A stretch of 40,239 nt of DNA, from NCBI GenBank assembly GCA_018064525.1, contig JAGHVB010000009.1, positions 1-40,239 on the forward strand, read 5' to 3'. Shown one piece after another: positions 7,153 through 16,632 of the stretch. The DNA is from Candidatus Treponema merdequi (GTDB lineage: Bacteria > Spirochaetota > Spirochaetia > Treponematales > Treponemataceae). The position numbers and the translations under genes were made by a program. The notes under the pieces are model-generated. The model saw only the letters and a list, made by a program, of their open reading frames with translations. It searched no databases and was not told where the DNA came from. Each line of letters begins with the position of its first letter. Within the stretch, counting starts at the first letter, position 1.

Positions 7153-7803
7153 TTACCCCATCACATTCACCTTTCCCCATTCACCAAGCAGTCGGTTCGG
7201 ATCAGAAGAAAGCAGAACTTTCGCAAGCAGAAATCCAGCTTTTTCAAAAACAATGTCCATTAAAATTGCATCATCTTTTGAAAAATTACTCAAAACATAA
7301 TCTGCAATATCAACATTTGCAGGCTTGCCGATTCCAAAACGAAGACGCCAGAAATCAGCAGTATTCAAAACAGCCTTTGTCGATCTGAGTCCGTTATGTC
7401 CCGCAAGACCGCCGCTCCACTTAAGAGAAAAAAATCCAGGCTTCATTTCAAGTTCATCGTGAACAACTAAAACTTCTTCAGGTTTGATTTTATAAAACTG
7501 GCATACTTCACCAATACTCTGACCTGAAAGGTTCATGTAAGTTTCCGGTTTGAGGAAATATATTTTTTTCGGAGCCTTAGCAGGAATTTTTATTTCACCG
7601 CTTTTAGAAAGATCAGGATAAGCACTCTGCGCAAAATTAACAAACTGCTCATAATCAAGATTTGCAATCTGTCCCTGAAACTTTGAAGAAAAATTTAATT
7701 TAGAATAGAAAGGCAATTTTTCTGCAAACTGCCAGGCCGTATTATGTCGAGTCTTTTCATACTCTCGTCCATAATTCCCTAGAAATGCTACTAATTGAAT
7801 CAT
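7153..7803 (-). CDS. pth: Peptidyl-tRNA hydrolase
   Basis: Bacterial Pth, 216 residues, which releases peptides from peptidyl-tRNA dropped by ribosomes. Visible motifs: FLGNYGREYEKTRHNTAW with N10 and catalytic H20, YMNLSGQSIGEV, VVHDELEMKPG with the catalytic-site Asp, and GGLAGHNGLRS. The usual first motif GLGNPG reads FLGNYG. Length is slightly above the typical 185-195 because of an insertion around residues 40-70 (SKFQGQIANLDYEQFVNFAQ). No Shine-Dalgarno is present; a promoter abuts the ATG. mazG follows on the same strand. Confidence 0.92.
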   Translation of the reverse strand: MIQLVAFLGNYGREYEKTRHNTAWQFAEKLPFYSKLNFSSKFQGQIANLDYEQFVNFAQSAYPDLSKSGEIKIPAKAPKKIYFLKPETYMNLSGQSIGEVCQFYKIKPEEVLVVHDELEMKPGFFSLKWSGGLAGHNGLRSTKAVLNTADFWRLRFGIGKPANVDIADYVLSNFSKDDAILMDIVFEKAGFLLAKVLLSSDPNRLLGEWGKVNVMG

Positions 7804-7809
7804 AGTAGC

Positions 7810-7837
7810 ATTCTAGTGGAATTTTGTAATTTGTTAA
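7810..7837 (-). promoter_or_regulatory. Predicted leaderless promoter of pth
   Basis: TTAACA (complement of 7832-7837), a 16-bp spacer that ends in AATTCCAC, and TAGAAT (complement of 7810-7815). The ATG follows after only 6 nt, so transcription should start at about the A of the ATG. No Shine-Dalgarno is present. Confidence 0.6.
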
Positions 7838-7862
7838 AGTCAACGAAAATAATAGAATTAAA

Positions 7863-7898
7863 AGTGATAAAAAAGTCTTGATGGAATTTTTTATCACT
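7863..7898 (-). terminator. Terminator of the leucine-rich repeat lipoprotein operon
   Basis: AGTGATAAAAAA (7863-7874) and TTTTTTATCACT (7887-7898) are exact reverse complements with a 12-nt loop, beginning 2 nt after the stop codon of the repeat protein. On the minus strand the stem ends in TTTTTTATCACTTTT. The stem is AT-rich but long. Confidence 0.65.
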
Positions 7899-7899
7899 C

Positions 7900-10437
7900 C
7901 TAGTTTTTAGTACAGATGACTTCTACGCCATCAGGAATATACATTCCCTGAGCTCTCTCTGTCCATTCGGCTTCTGTTCCGAGGAAGGTAATTGTTTCAA
8001 GATCAAAGAAATTATAAAGACCAATTCCATCAAGATTTACATTAGGCAATGTAATTTTTTTCAAACCATAAACTGAGTCGAATCTTTGATCTCCCAATTC
8101 ATTTAAAGTCGATGGAAAAACAATTTCTTCAAGTGATTCACACATTTCAAAACAATTTCCATTTATTTTTTCTACACCTTCTGAAAAAACGATTTTCTTT
8201 AATTTACTGCAACCTTCAAAAACACAATACCCTACTGTCTTAACAGAACCAGGAATTTCAATATTTTCAAGATTTGTACAATATGCAAATGAATAATCAG
8301 TTATTTCTTTTACAGAATCTGGAATCGTAATTTCATTTATATCACTGTGATAATATGCAGAATCTATTTTTTCTATTCCCTCAGGGATAACCGAATTTTT
8401 ACAAGTCTGAAGCAATACAACAGCCTGAACTTTAGTTTCTTCATCTGTTTCAATTCCAATTATTGCATTGCAGTTATTACGATTGCCATATTTAGGATTT
8501 GATGATGAAACTGTTATTTTCTCGAGTGAAGAACATGCAAATGCTCCGCCACCAATTGATTCAACTGTTTCAGGAATATAGATTTCTTTTATACTGCAGC
8601 CTGCAAATGCTTTTTCACCTACAGTTTTTAATTTATCAGAAAAATTGACTGATGTAATTTTATAACAATTTTCAAAGGCTCTAGCTCCAATGTTAATAAG
8701 ATTTTTCGGAAGATTGGTTTCTACATTACGACTTCCAGTAAAGGCACCATTTCCAATTGTTTCAAGGCTTTCCGGTAATGAAACTTTTGATAAATAAAAA
8801 CAACCCCAGAATGCATTATCTCCTATTGAAGTAACACCTTCAGGAATTGTTACTTCTTTTAAATCTGTTACAGCAAACGCCCGTTCCCCAATAGTTTTTA
8901 CAGAAGATGGAATATCAATTGATTCGACATTTATATTCATAAAAGCACTCTTACCGATTGATGTTACTCCGTCCGGGATATTAATTTTCTCAAGTTCATT
9001 ACAGCCATTGCACAAGTTATCTGGAATAGTTGTTATGCGTGACGGAAGTTTAATTTCTTTTATTGTGCGCATATTTGCAAGTGCCCAAGGCTCTAAAGTT
9101 GTTACGCTTTCAGGAATGTAGAGATAAGTAATGTTCCATGTGTAATAAAATGCCCTCTCTTTAATTGTTGTAATAGATTCCGGCAGGATAACAGAAGCTA
9201 ATTCATAGCAATCATCAAATGCTTCTTTAGCGACTTCTGTTACATCTGTGCATTCAGACAGATCGAGATGAACACGTAAACCATTTCCACTTTTGAAAGA
9301 AGAATTTTTTAATAAACTGCTTATTGAATTAAAACTTGTAACTCCATCACCTTTTATTTTCAAGCTTCCAGTTTTTCCAGCGCTTTTCAGTGAAGAAAGT
9401 TCTGACCAGAGAGACGAAACATTAATTATTTTAGTATAACATGCATAAAATGTTGTCGGATTGTAAAGTTCTTTTGGCATAGAAGTAAATTTCTGACCAT
9501 AAAGGTTTTCTCTGTTGAACCACCCGAAAAACTCATAGCCTTCATCGCATTCAATATCATCTTTTGTCGGTAAAGCAGGTTCTTCACCAGGATTTTTACA
9601 AGAGACAGGGGTATAGCCGTCTTTAAATCTTCCTCCTGTGCCAAGATTAAAGCTTATAGGAGTAATTACATCGCTTGAAGTTACATTTAATACAGCATTT
9701 GTTGTTCTGTCAGCTTCTACAACAATTACATCTGTTACAGTTTTAAATGGATATGTACTGTCACTATCTGGAAGTTTGCTATTTAAAACATATTGTAAAT
9801 AATATTTTCCAGGTTCAATAGCGCCTATATAATATACAAACTGATTTTTATTTTTTGAATCATACAAAAAATTATCGTAAAGCTGTTTTGAAGGATTATA
9901 ATATGAAAATATTTTTGCCCTGATCATATAAATATTATCTTCAGACTTACAGTTAAACTCGATGTGAACATTTCCTTTTCCAGAAGTTGAAGTTCTTTCT
10001 GTTGTAAAATTCAAATGATTTTTTTTGTCAGAATAAACTGCTTTATTTGGAATTTTTCCACTCGCTAAAACAGTTCCATTTGAATTAAACAACTGAATCT
10101 CAAAAGTATAAGTTCCACTTGTATATTTAATTATGGAATCTGACTGCATTACTTCATAGGCAGTTTTTTCTTCAGTTGAAGTCCAGGTTTTAAATTCGCT
10201 GTCATTTGCAAGAAGTATGATTTTTGCAATCTCATCCCATCTTAAAGCACCCGGTGTAATTGTTTTGGCAGTTTCCAATGCATCGAGTGAAACAGAAACA
10301 TCAATCGTACACGGCAATCCGCTTACAACTTCTTCACAATTTTCATCATTTGAAAAACTCTGATCGAAAATTCCATTTAAATTATTACAGGCTGTAAGAC
10401 AGCATATTAAAGATAAAATAAAAATATATTTCTTCAT
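7900..10437 (-). CDS. BspA-type leucine-rich repeat lipoprotein
   Basis: An 845-residue surface lipoprotein. The signal peptide ends in a lipobox (L14-T-A-C17). Residues about 35-260 are beta-rich domains of unknown type with internal similarity to chaperone-usher-like or Ig-like modules only by inference. A Listeria-Bacteroides (InlB B-type) repeat lies around 270-335 (GYEFFGWFNRENLYG). From about 370 to the end there are some 18 LRR_5/TpLRR units of the form 'ITIPESVTSIGDNAFWGC'. This family in Treponema denticola and Tannerella mediates binding to host matrix proteins or other bacteria. AGAGG precedes the ATG by 7 nt. It lies 9 nt after the smaller lipoprotein gene, so the two are cotranscribed. 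Confidence 0.88.
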   Translation of the reverse strand: MKKYIFILSLICCLTACNNLNGIFDQSFSNDENCEEVVSGLPCTIDVSVSLDALETAKTITPGALRWDEIAKIILLANDSEFKTWTSTEEKTAYEVMQSDSIIKYTSGTYTFEIQLFNSNGTVLASGKIPNKAVYSDKKNHLNFTTERTSTSGKGNVHIEFNCKSEDNIYMIRAKIFSYYNPSKQLYDNFLYDSKNKNQFVYYIGAIEPGKYYLQYVLNSKLPDSDSTYPFKTVTDVIVVEADRTTNAVLNVTSSDVITPISFNLGTGGRFKDGYTPVSCKNPGEEPALPTKDDIECDEGYEFFGWFNRENLYGQKFTSMPKELYNPTTFYACYTKIINVSSLWSELSSLKSAGKTGSLKIKGDGVTSFNSISSLLKNSSFKSGNGLRVHLDLSECTDVTEVAKEAFDDCYELASVILPESITTIKERAFYYTWNITYLYIPESVTTLEPWALANMRTIKEIKLPSRITTIPDNLCNGCNELEKINIPDGVTSIGKSAFMNINVESIDIPSSVKTIGERAFAVTDLKEVTIPEGVTSIGDNAFWGCFYLSKVSLPESLETIGNGAFTGSRNVETNLPKNLINIGARAFENCYKITSVNFSDKLKTVGEKAFAGCSIKEIYIPETVESIGGGAFACSSLEKITVSSSNPKYGNRNNCNAIIGIETDEETKVQAVVLLQTCKNSVIPEGIEKIDSAYYHSDINEITIPDSVKEITDYSFAYCTNLENIEIPGSVKTVGYCVFEGCSKLKKIVFSEGVEKINGNCFEMCESLEEIVFPSTLNELGDQRFDSVYGLKKITLPNVNLDGIGLYNFFDLETITFLGTEAEWTERAQGMYIPDGVEVICTKN

Positions 10438-10446
10438 GTCAAACCT

Positions 10447-11232
10447 CTAGTCAATGTAATTAAACGAATCGATTTTGGTATACGACTTACCGTCAAGTTC
10501 CACAACAACAAGAACGCTGTGATAACCTTTTGTTATTTTTGAATAATTCAATTCAAGAACGTTGCCTGTTTCACCAGATAGCAAAGTTCCATCAAGAAGC
10601 CATTTATATGTTGCACCAGTTATTGATGAAGCAGTGCAAATCTTTGCACCAGTTTTATCAGATAGCGTAAGAGTCAGATTGATTTTATCAGCGTCTTCTT
10701 CCGGCAGTGAAATTGTAATTCCTTCTTTGAGCCAGACTGCTTTTGTATTAAAGCCATCAAGCGGCATTGTCTGCGGAAGTTCAGGATTCCAGTTTATAAA
10801 ACAATATCCTGCTTTTGTTGGGTTTACCGGTGGAACTATTGGTGCTCCATATTTTACAGAGATGTCATCGATAGAAGTTCCACCATCAGTATCAAATGAC
10901 AGTTTGAATATTTTTCTGTCGTAATAAATTTTTACTACAGTGGAATTATCGCTTTTAATTGTTTCCTGATTAAATTTTTTTGCTGTAAATCCGTCATAAG
11001 ATTTTTCAGCTGCGACAGTCAACGATCCAGAAATTCCTTTTAATATTTCTGTATCAGATTCAACAAGAGTGTAATCATCATCAGTTATATTCTGCTGATA
11101 ATATTCAACTTTGTATGAAGCTTCTGTCGATGTATTTTGTGGTTGATTAGAATCTCCTGCATAGCTGCAGCAAATTAATAAAGACATTACTAAAAATAAA
11201 AACACAGTAATGAAGACAGGGGTATGTTTCAT
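10447..11232 (-). CDS. Lipoprotein with MucBP-like and Listeria-Bacteroides repeats
   Basis: A 261-residue predicted lipoprotein (signal segment FITVFLFLVMSLLIC, lipobox Cys21). Residues about 40-108 (YKVEYYQQNITDDDYTLVES to VVKIYYDR) resemble the MucBP-type repeat, and 109-170 (KLSFDTDGGTSIDDISVKYG to AVWLKE) is a clear Listeria-Bacteroides/InlB B-repeat. Residues 170-261 form a beta domain that resembles a Big/PKD-like module (GATYKWLLDGTLLSGETGN). The likely role is adhesion or cell-surface binding together with the repeat protein downstream. The ATG at 11232 is chosen; a TTG four codons upstream is in frame but has no support. Confidence 0.72.
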   Translation of the reverse strand: MKHTPVFITVFLFLVMSLLICCSYAGDSNQPQNTSTEASYKVEYYQQNITDDDYTLVESDTEILKGISGSLTVAAEKSYDGFTAKKFNQETIKSDNSTVVKIYYDRKIFKLSFDTDGGTSIDDISVKYGAPIVPPVNPTKAGYCFINWNPELPQTMPLDGFNTKAVWLKEGITISLPEEDADKINLTLTLSDKTGAKICTASSITGATYKWLLDGTLLSGETGNVLELNYSKITKGYHSVLVVVELDGKSYTKIDSFNYID

Positions 11233-11291
11233 AATTAAATCCAAAAAACAGATTTTAAACTAACCCCGATTTACTTTTAATAATATTCATA

Positions 11292-11320
11292 ATTTTATAA
11301 GTGAAAATAAATTCTGTAAA
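11292..11320 (-). promoter_or_regulatory. Predicted promoter of the lipoprotein pair
   Basis: TTTACA (complement of 11315-11320), 17-bp spacer, TAAAAT (complement of 11292-11297). It would give a leader of about 50 nt before the ATG at 11232. The surrounding 11233-11449 stretch is extremely A/T-rich and holds no gene. Confidence 0.5.
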
Positions 11321-11449
11321 GAAAAAAATTTAAAAAAATAAAAAAAAGTCTAATATATTAATTTTTTGATTCTATCTAAAAAAATATTATCTATGCCAAA
11401 TTAAAAAAACACAAAAACAATCCCAAATCACTTACTTCTTAATTCTAAA

Positions 11450-12490
11450 TTATCCCTTACATCCCTTCACGACTCTTTCCTGGCCACTTAAATCACACAA
11501 AATCTTCACATCAGAAAAACCTGCATCTTCAAATAGCAACTTAACTTTTCTCGTCTGATACTCACCGCATTCCATCAAAAAACTTCCGCCATCATTAAGC
11601 GCATCATACGCAAGTGGAATCAAACGGCGGATAATCGCAAGTCCATCATTCGTATTAAAAGGAACTTCTTTCAAATCAAAATTATTTTTACAAGTGGAAT
11701 TTCTTTCATCGCGTTTCTGTTCTTCACCGCAATATTTTCCGCAATCTTTATCACCGTCAAGTGCAAGTCTCGGTTCCGAGCGTCCGTCTCTCAAAAGATC
11801 TTCAGTCATTTCATGCGGAACATACGGTGGATTTGATAAAATAAAATCAAATCCCGACTGTCCGCATAAAAGATCTCCGTTAAGAAATTTTATCTTTGAA
11901 AAATCTTTTTCAAAAAGCGACTCTGCATTTTTCTTTGTTACTTCAAGAGCCTTGTCACTTAAATCTGTCATCGTCAAATCAAAAATATTTTTGTCAGTAA
12001 TTTTTTCTTCAAGAGATTTTAAAACAGAAAGTCCGATACATCCGCTGCCAGAACAGATGTCAGCAATTTTAATAACGCGGAAATTATCAGCGATGTCTTT
12101 ATTGTTTAAATAGCCATTTGAAGAGATATTATCTTTCAAATTGATTTTCGCATTATAAAATTCCATTATCTCATTAACTGCATCTTCTACTAAAATCTCT
12201 GTGTCTGGTTTTGGAATCAGAACATCAGGAGTTACAAAAAAATCATAACCAAAAAATTCTTTTACACCTGTAATATAAGCAATCGGAAAACCGGTTTTTC
12301 TTTTTTGAACAAGTGCATTAAAATCAGAAATCTGAGTTTCAGATAATTCCAGATCATGATGAGTTAAAATAAAAGTTTTATCTTTTTTAAGAAAAAATTG
12401 AAGAAGACAGTCAGTATCAAGCGAAGCACTCGGAGAACCAGAGGCTTCAAGTACTTTGACTGTATTTTTTTTAATTGTCTGTAAAGTCAT
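11450..12490 (-). CDS. prmC: Release factor glutamine methyltransferase
   Basis: PrmC/HemK, which methylates the Gln of the GGQ motif in RF1 and RF2 using S-adenosylmethionine. Domains: helical N-terminus (1-75), then GVKEFFGYDFFVTPDVLIPKPDTEILVE, the SAM-binding motif I IADICSGSGCIGLS, and the catalytic NPPYVP. It is 346 residues, longer than the usual 275-290. Two insertions account for this: one before motif I (about 110-140, NAKINLKDNISSNGYLNN) and a 35-residue Cys/charged insertion between RLALDGDKD and DGLAIIRRL (about 243-283), where other PrmCs read directly ALDGGxDGLxxIRRL. The ATG lies 1 nt after the stop of the signalling gene upstream (TAATATG), so translation is probably coupled. 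prfA, its substrate gene, starts the operon. Confidence 0.93.
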   Translation of the reverse strand: MTLQTIKKNTVKVLEASGSPSASLDTDCLLQFFLKKDKTFILTHHDLELSETQISDFNALVQKRKTGFPIAYITGVKEFFGYDFFVTPDVLIPKPDTEILVEDAVNEIMEFYNAKINLKDNISSNGYLNNKDIADNFRVIKIADICSGSGCIGLSVLKSLEEKITDKNIFDLTMTDLSDKALEVTKKNAESLFEKDFSKIKFLNGDLLCGQSGFDFILSNPPYVPHEMTEDLLRDGRSEPRLALDGDKDCGKYCGEEQKRDERNSTCKNNFDLKEVPFNTNDGLAIIRRLIPLAYDALNDGGSFLMECGEYQTRKVKLLFEDAGFSDVKILCDLSGQERVVKGCKG

Positions 12491-12491
12491 A

Positions 12492-15400
12492 TTAATTCAT
12501 GAGTTTATCAATAAAACCGTTGTTCTCTTTCTGGATATATTGAACTCGGGCCGGAGCTCCACCCCAGCTTATTAATTTTGTACGCATTATATAACGCTCG
12601 CCCTTAATTTCGGCAATTGTTTCAACAAACTCTGTTGAAGCAGAAAGATTTTTCGGGCAATGCTTACACGGCGTTTTTGAATTCCACAAAGCCTCGTAAC
12701 ATTTTTTTCCCATACATTCGCGCTTTTCTTTCTGAGCAATGGAACATGCATTCTTGTTGATATATAAAAGTTCATAAGTATCTTTTGCACATACCATAAC
12801 CGCATCATTAAACTCATCCAGAAGCCAGTCCATATTTCTGTAAAAGATATATGACGGAAGAACTGTCTGCCCGTTAAAAATCTGATACTGATTTTTTCCG
12901 TAACGTTTGCTTGCAAGCAAAGCCATATCAGCATTGTTATAAAGTGTCTGATAATCTTTTCCAAATTCAGGAGCAAGGCACGCACCGATGGAACAGGTAA
13001 CCATTATCTTTTCTACAAGGAAAGAAAGATTGTCACATAGTCTTGTAAGCTTTAATTCAAGCTGTTCTTTATCAAATGCTTTTGGAAGGAAAATTGCAAA
13101 TTCGTCGCCACCCATTCTGCAGATAATATCTTCATCTCTAAATGACTTTTGCAGAACATCTGCAACAAACTTTAATGTTTCATCACCTTTAATGTGTCCG
13201 TATGTATCATTAACTTCCTTGAAATTATCAACATCAATCATTACAAAGACAGCACCCTTGTCATCTTCACTTGCAAAAAAGTCATTCACTTTTGACTCAA
13301 GAACTTTTCTTGTAGAAAGTCCTGTAAGCGCATCTTTGTTGACTGCGAGTTCTGCTTCGAGAAGTTCTTTATTAAGCTGTTTTTCAAATTCAAGTTTCTG
13401 AACATGTGAATTTAAAATTACATTTCTTACACGATGTTTTAAAATTACAGAATTATACGGTTTTGAAATAAAGTCATCAGCACTCATTGCGAGAGCTCTT
13501 TCTTCAGATTCTTCATCACCCTGGGATGTAACGACAACAGGGATACCCTGTGTCTTTTCATTGCCACGGATATTTTTCAAAAGCTGGTAACCGTCCATTA
13601 CAGGCATGAGAAGATCCATTAAAATGACAGTTATCTCTTCGTAATTTTTTTCAATGTAATTCCATGCCTGTTTTCCATCGCCGGCTTCTACAACATCATA
13701 ATCATTTTCGAAAATTCCCTTGATAATTTCACGGCTGAGTTCTATATCGTCAACAACAAGCATTGTTCCGATTTTTTTACCTTTTGCTTTGTGAATTTTC
13801 GTTTTACTTTTTTCAATGTAAGTTACGCTGCTGCTTGTAAGATACATTTCCTTGATGTTGCCGGTTTTCATAAGTTCAAAAAAATCTTCTTTACACAAAG
13901 GCTTTTCAAAATAAAAACCCTGTACATAATTACATTCCATCGAACTCAGAATTTTTATCTGTTCAACAGTTTCAACACCTTCTGCAACAACAGCAAGATT
14001 AAGCCACTTTGCAAGACTGATTACAAATCCTAAAATTCCTTTTCCACTTGATTTTTCAAGCTCATTTTTTACAAAGCCCATATCGAGTTTCAAAATATCA
14101 ATTGGAATTTCTGAAAGCATATTAAGTGAAGAATAACCAGAACCAAAGTCATCCATTTCTATCGGAAAACCTTTATTACGAAGCTGTGTAACAGTTTTAA
14201 TAATCTGCTCAGGGTTATCTGTATATGCACTTTCTGTAATCTCGAGGTGTAAATATTTACGTGGAACTTTATACTTGTCGCTCAGATCTGTTAAGATTTT
14301 TATCAGTTTTGGATTATAAATATCTGCGCGTGAAACATTTAAAGAAACTGCAAATGGTTTTCCGCCGCTTTCAATCCATTCCTGCATATCCCTGCAGACA
14401 CTTTCCCAGACAAACATATCTAGCTGAGTAATAAATCCGTTTTTTTCAAACAGCGGAATAAAAGAACCTGGAGACATAAAACCAAGTTCAGAGTTTTCCC
14501 AGCGGACCAGAGCTTCGGCACCTGCAACACATTCAGAAGAAAGTTCATACTTTGGCTGATAGAAAACTTTAAACTCATTGTTCTTGAGTGCATGTTCCAT
14601 CATATTTGTAATAGCCTGGATATCATGCATGTGTTTTCTGATATCATCCTGATAGTAAGCAACATTCTGTCCGTACTTTCCTTTGATGCTGTCTGTTGCA
14701 AGTTCAGCACGGTCACACATCGCCTGAATCGGAATTAATTTATCATGAATATAATAAATACCAAGACATAATTTTAATTTTATCTTTACGCCGACTCTCG
14801 GAAGATATTTATGAAGCTGCTGTGAAATATCTTCAAGGTAAAGATCATAGCCTTCTTCTCTGTGATTAATTGCAATAAAAAATCTGTCTGCACTGAATCT
14901 CGAACATATGGCAAAGTCACGGGTTGCTGCTTCAAGAATTTCACCAAGTTTAAAAAGGATTTTATCACCTGTTGCAATTCCGTAAGAATCATTTACCATC
15001 TTGAACTGTTCAACATCGAGACATAAAACATCAAATTCCTCATCAGGATGTTCTGTAAAAATCTCACGGACTTTTGTCATAAAATACTGTTTGTTATAAA
15101 CAGGTGTCAGATCATCACGGCTGACAAGACCTGCAACTTTAACAGCTTCCATAAGTTCAATTGTATTTGCAAGTCTGTGTTTAATAATCTGCGGATTATA
15201 CGGCTTTTGAAAAAAATCATATGCACCAAGAGCAAGCGCTTTTTCTTCGTCTTCTTCGGAGCTTGCCTTGCTTGATGCAAGAATTGGAATTTTCGAATAA
15301 TTATCATTCAAATGAATTTTTTTAAGAAGGTCATAACCATTAGAATAAGACATTTCAAGATCAAGAATTATTGCAGATATTCTTTTATAATTCGTTTTTA

Positions 15401-15524
15401 AAATTCGAAGTGCCTCACCTTCATTAACTGCAAGAATAAGTAAATATTCCTCCTGCAGAATTTTTGCGAGTACACTTCTATTGATCTGTTCTTCGTCTAT
15501 GATTAAGACAGTCCTTTTATTCAT
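12492..15524 (-). CDS. REC-GGDEF(deg.)-EAL-REC-GGDEF-PAS c-di-GMP response regulator
   Basis: A 1010-residue cytosolic signalling protein. REC1 (1-125) has acceptor D55 and K107. A degenerate GGDEF domain (135-295) carries SADRF at 211-215 instead of GGDEF. The EAL domain (305-555) keeps E337-A-L, LNVSRADIYN, EITES and DDFGSGYSS, so phosphodiesterase activity is plausible. REC2 (586-705) has D592/D593, acceptor D637 and K688. The second GGDEF (730-885) is intact (G805-G-D-E-F) with an inhibitory RxxD site (R796-D799). The C-terminus (895-1005) is PAS-like with CMGKKCYEALWNSKTPCKHC. It may both make and break c-di-GMP under two phosphorylation inputs. It sits between prfA and prmC: AAAGAG before its ATG, 8 nt after prfA stops. 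Confidence 0.9.
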   Translation of the reverse strand: MNKRTVLIIDEEQINRSVLAKILQEEYLLILAVNEGEALRILKTNYKRISAIILDLEMSYSNGYDLLKKIHLNDNYSKIPILASSKASSEEDEEKALALGAYDFFQKPYNPQIIKHRLANTIELMEAVKVAGLVSRDDLTPVYNKQYFMTKVREIFTEHPDEEFDVLCLDVEQFKMVNDSYGIATGDKILFKLGEILEAATRDFAICSRFSADRFFIAINHREEGYDLYLEDISQQLHKYLPRVGVKIKLKLCLGIYYIHDKLIPIQAMCDRAELATDSIKGKYGQNVAYYQDDIRKHMHDIQAITNMMEHALKNNEFKVFYQPKYELSSECVAGAEALVRWENSELGFMSPGSFIPLFEKNGFITQLDMFVWESVCRDMQEWIESGGKPFAVSLNVSRADIYNPKLIKILTDLSDKYKVPRKYLHLEITESAYTDNPEQIIKTVTQLRNKGFPIEMDDFGSGYSSLNMLSEIPIDILKLDMGFVKNELEKSSGKGILGFVISLAKWLNLAVVAEGVETVEQIKILSSMECNYVQGFYFEKPLCKEDFFELMKTGNIKEMYLTSSSVTYIEKSKTKIHKAKGKKIGTMLVVDDIELSREIIKGIFENDYDVVEAGDGKQAWNYIEKNYEEITVILMDLLMPVMDGYQLLKNIRGNEKTQGIPVVVTSQGDEESEERALAMSADDFISKPYNSVILKHRVRNVILNSHVQKLEFEKQLNKELLEAELAVNKDALTGLSTRKVLESKVNDFFASEDDKGAVFVMIDVDNFKEVNDTYGHIKGDETLKFVADVLQKSFRDEDIICRMGGDEFAIFLPKAFDKEQLELKLTRLCDNLSFLVEKIMVTCSIGACLAPEFGKDYQTLYNNADMALLASKRYGKNQYQIFNGQTVLPSYIFYRNMDWLLDEFNDAVMVCAKDTYELLYINKNACSIAQKEKRECMGKKCYEALWNSKTPCKHCPKNLSASTEFVETIAEIKGERYIMRTKLISWGGAPARVQYIQKENNGFIDKLMN

Positions 15525-15531
15525 TCTCTTT

Positions 15532-16623
15532 TTACTGATTTCCCATTTCTGTAATATCAGCTTTTAACTGTTCCTCTTTTGCATAAACATTCAAAGCATC
15601 AAGCATATCGTCCATATTTCCCATCATAAAGCCTGGAAGATTGTGGGCGCTGTAATTGATGCGGTGATCCGTTACGCGGTCCTGAGGATAGTTGTATGTT
15701 CTGATTTTTTCAGAGCGGTCTCCGTTACCGACCATACTCTTTCTGGCAGCAGAACGTTCTGCATCTTTTTTACTCTGTTCAAGATCAAAAAGACGCGCAC
15801 GCAAAACTGACCATGCCTTTTCTTTATTCTTAATCTGAGATTTCTGATCCTGCTGAATTACAACAAGACCTGTCGGAATATGTGTAAGACGAACTGCAGA
15901 GTCAGTTGTATTTACACACTGACCGCCAGGACCACCTGCACGCATTACATCTACACGGACATCATTCGGGTTAATCTGAATATCAACTTCATCAGCTTCC
16001 GGTAATACTGCAACAGTTGCAGTTGAAGTCTGAAGTCTTCCCTGAGATTCTGTCTGTGGAACACGCTGAACACGGTGAACACCAGATTCCCATCTCAAAG
16101 TTCCGTAAACAAATTTTCCGGAAATATTAGTTACGATTTTGTTGAAGCCGCCGACTTCTGTTTCCTGAGCTTCCATTGTCTCAGTCTTCCAGCCTTTGCG
16201 TTCTGCAAGATGACAGTACATTTCCCAGAGGTCGCGTACAAAAAGAGATGCTTCATCTCCGCCTGCTGCCGATCTGATTTCAAGAATGATGTTCTTTTCA
16301 TCAAGAGGATCAGGTGGAATTAATTTAAGCTTGATTTCTTCTTCAAGTTTCGGCTGACGTTCTTCCAGTTCCTTTAACTCTTCACGAGCCATTTCTTTCA
16401 TATCAACGTCATCTTCTTCTGTAATCAAAACTTTTGCGTCTTCAATTCCAGATAAAACCTTTCTGTATTCATCATATAATTCACAGACGCCTGCCAAATA
16501 ACCATGCTCTCGCATAGTGTCCTTATATTTTTTAGCGTCTTTTACAAGGTCAGGTGACTGAACAAGCTCTGAAACGACTTTAAAACGAGCTTCACACTGT
16601 TCAAGTTTTTTTAATAAATCCAT
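15532..16623 (-). CDS. prfA: Peptide chain release factor 1
   Basis: RF1, 363 residues, which ends translation at UAA and UAG. The stop-codon recognition tripeptide is P-Q-T in RVQRVPQTESQGR (PxT type, not the SPF of RF2), and the catalytic loop is AGGPGGQCVNTTDSAV, whose Gln is the target of PrmC, encoded two genes downstream. EIRSAAGGDEASLFVRDL is the conserved domain entry. The loop reads GGQCVN where most RF1 have GGQHVN, a small oddity. First gene of the prfA - c-di-GMP regulator - prmC operon; no Shine-Dalgarno, with a strong promoter 9 nt before the ATG. Confidence 0.96.
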   Translation of the reverse strand: MDLLKKLEQCEARFKVVSELVQSPDLVKDAKKYKDTMREHGYLAGVCELYDEYRKVLSGIEDAKVLITEEDDVDMKEMAREELKELEERQPKLEEEIKLKLIPPDPLDEKNIILEIRSAAGGDEASLFVRDLWEMYCHLAERKGWKTETMEAQETEVGGFNKIVTNISGKFVYGTLRWESGVHRVQRVPQTESQGRLQTSTATVAVLPEADEVDIQINPNDVRVDVMRAGGPGGQCVNTTDSAVRLTHIPTGLVVIQQDQKSQIKNKEKAWSVLRARLFDLEQSKKDAERSAARKSMVGNGDRSEKIRTYNYPQDRVTDHRINYSAHNLPGFMMGNMDDMLDALNVYAKEEQLKADITEMGNQ

Positions 16624-16632
16624 AGTATTACT

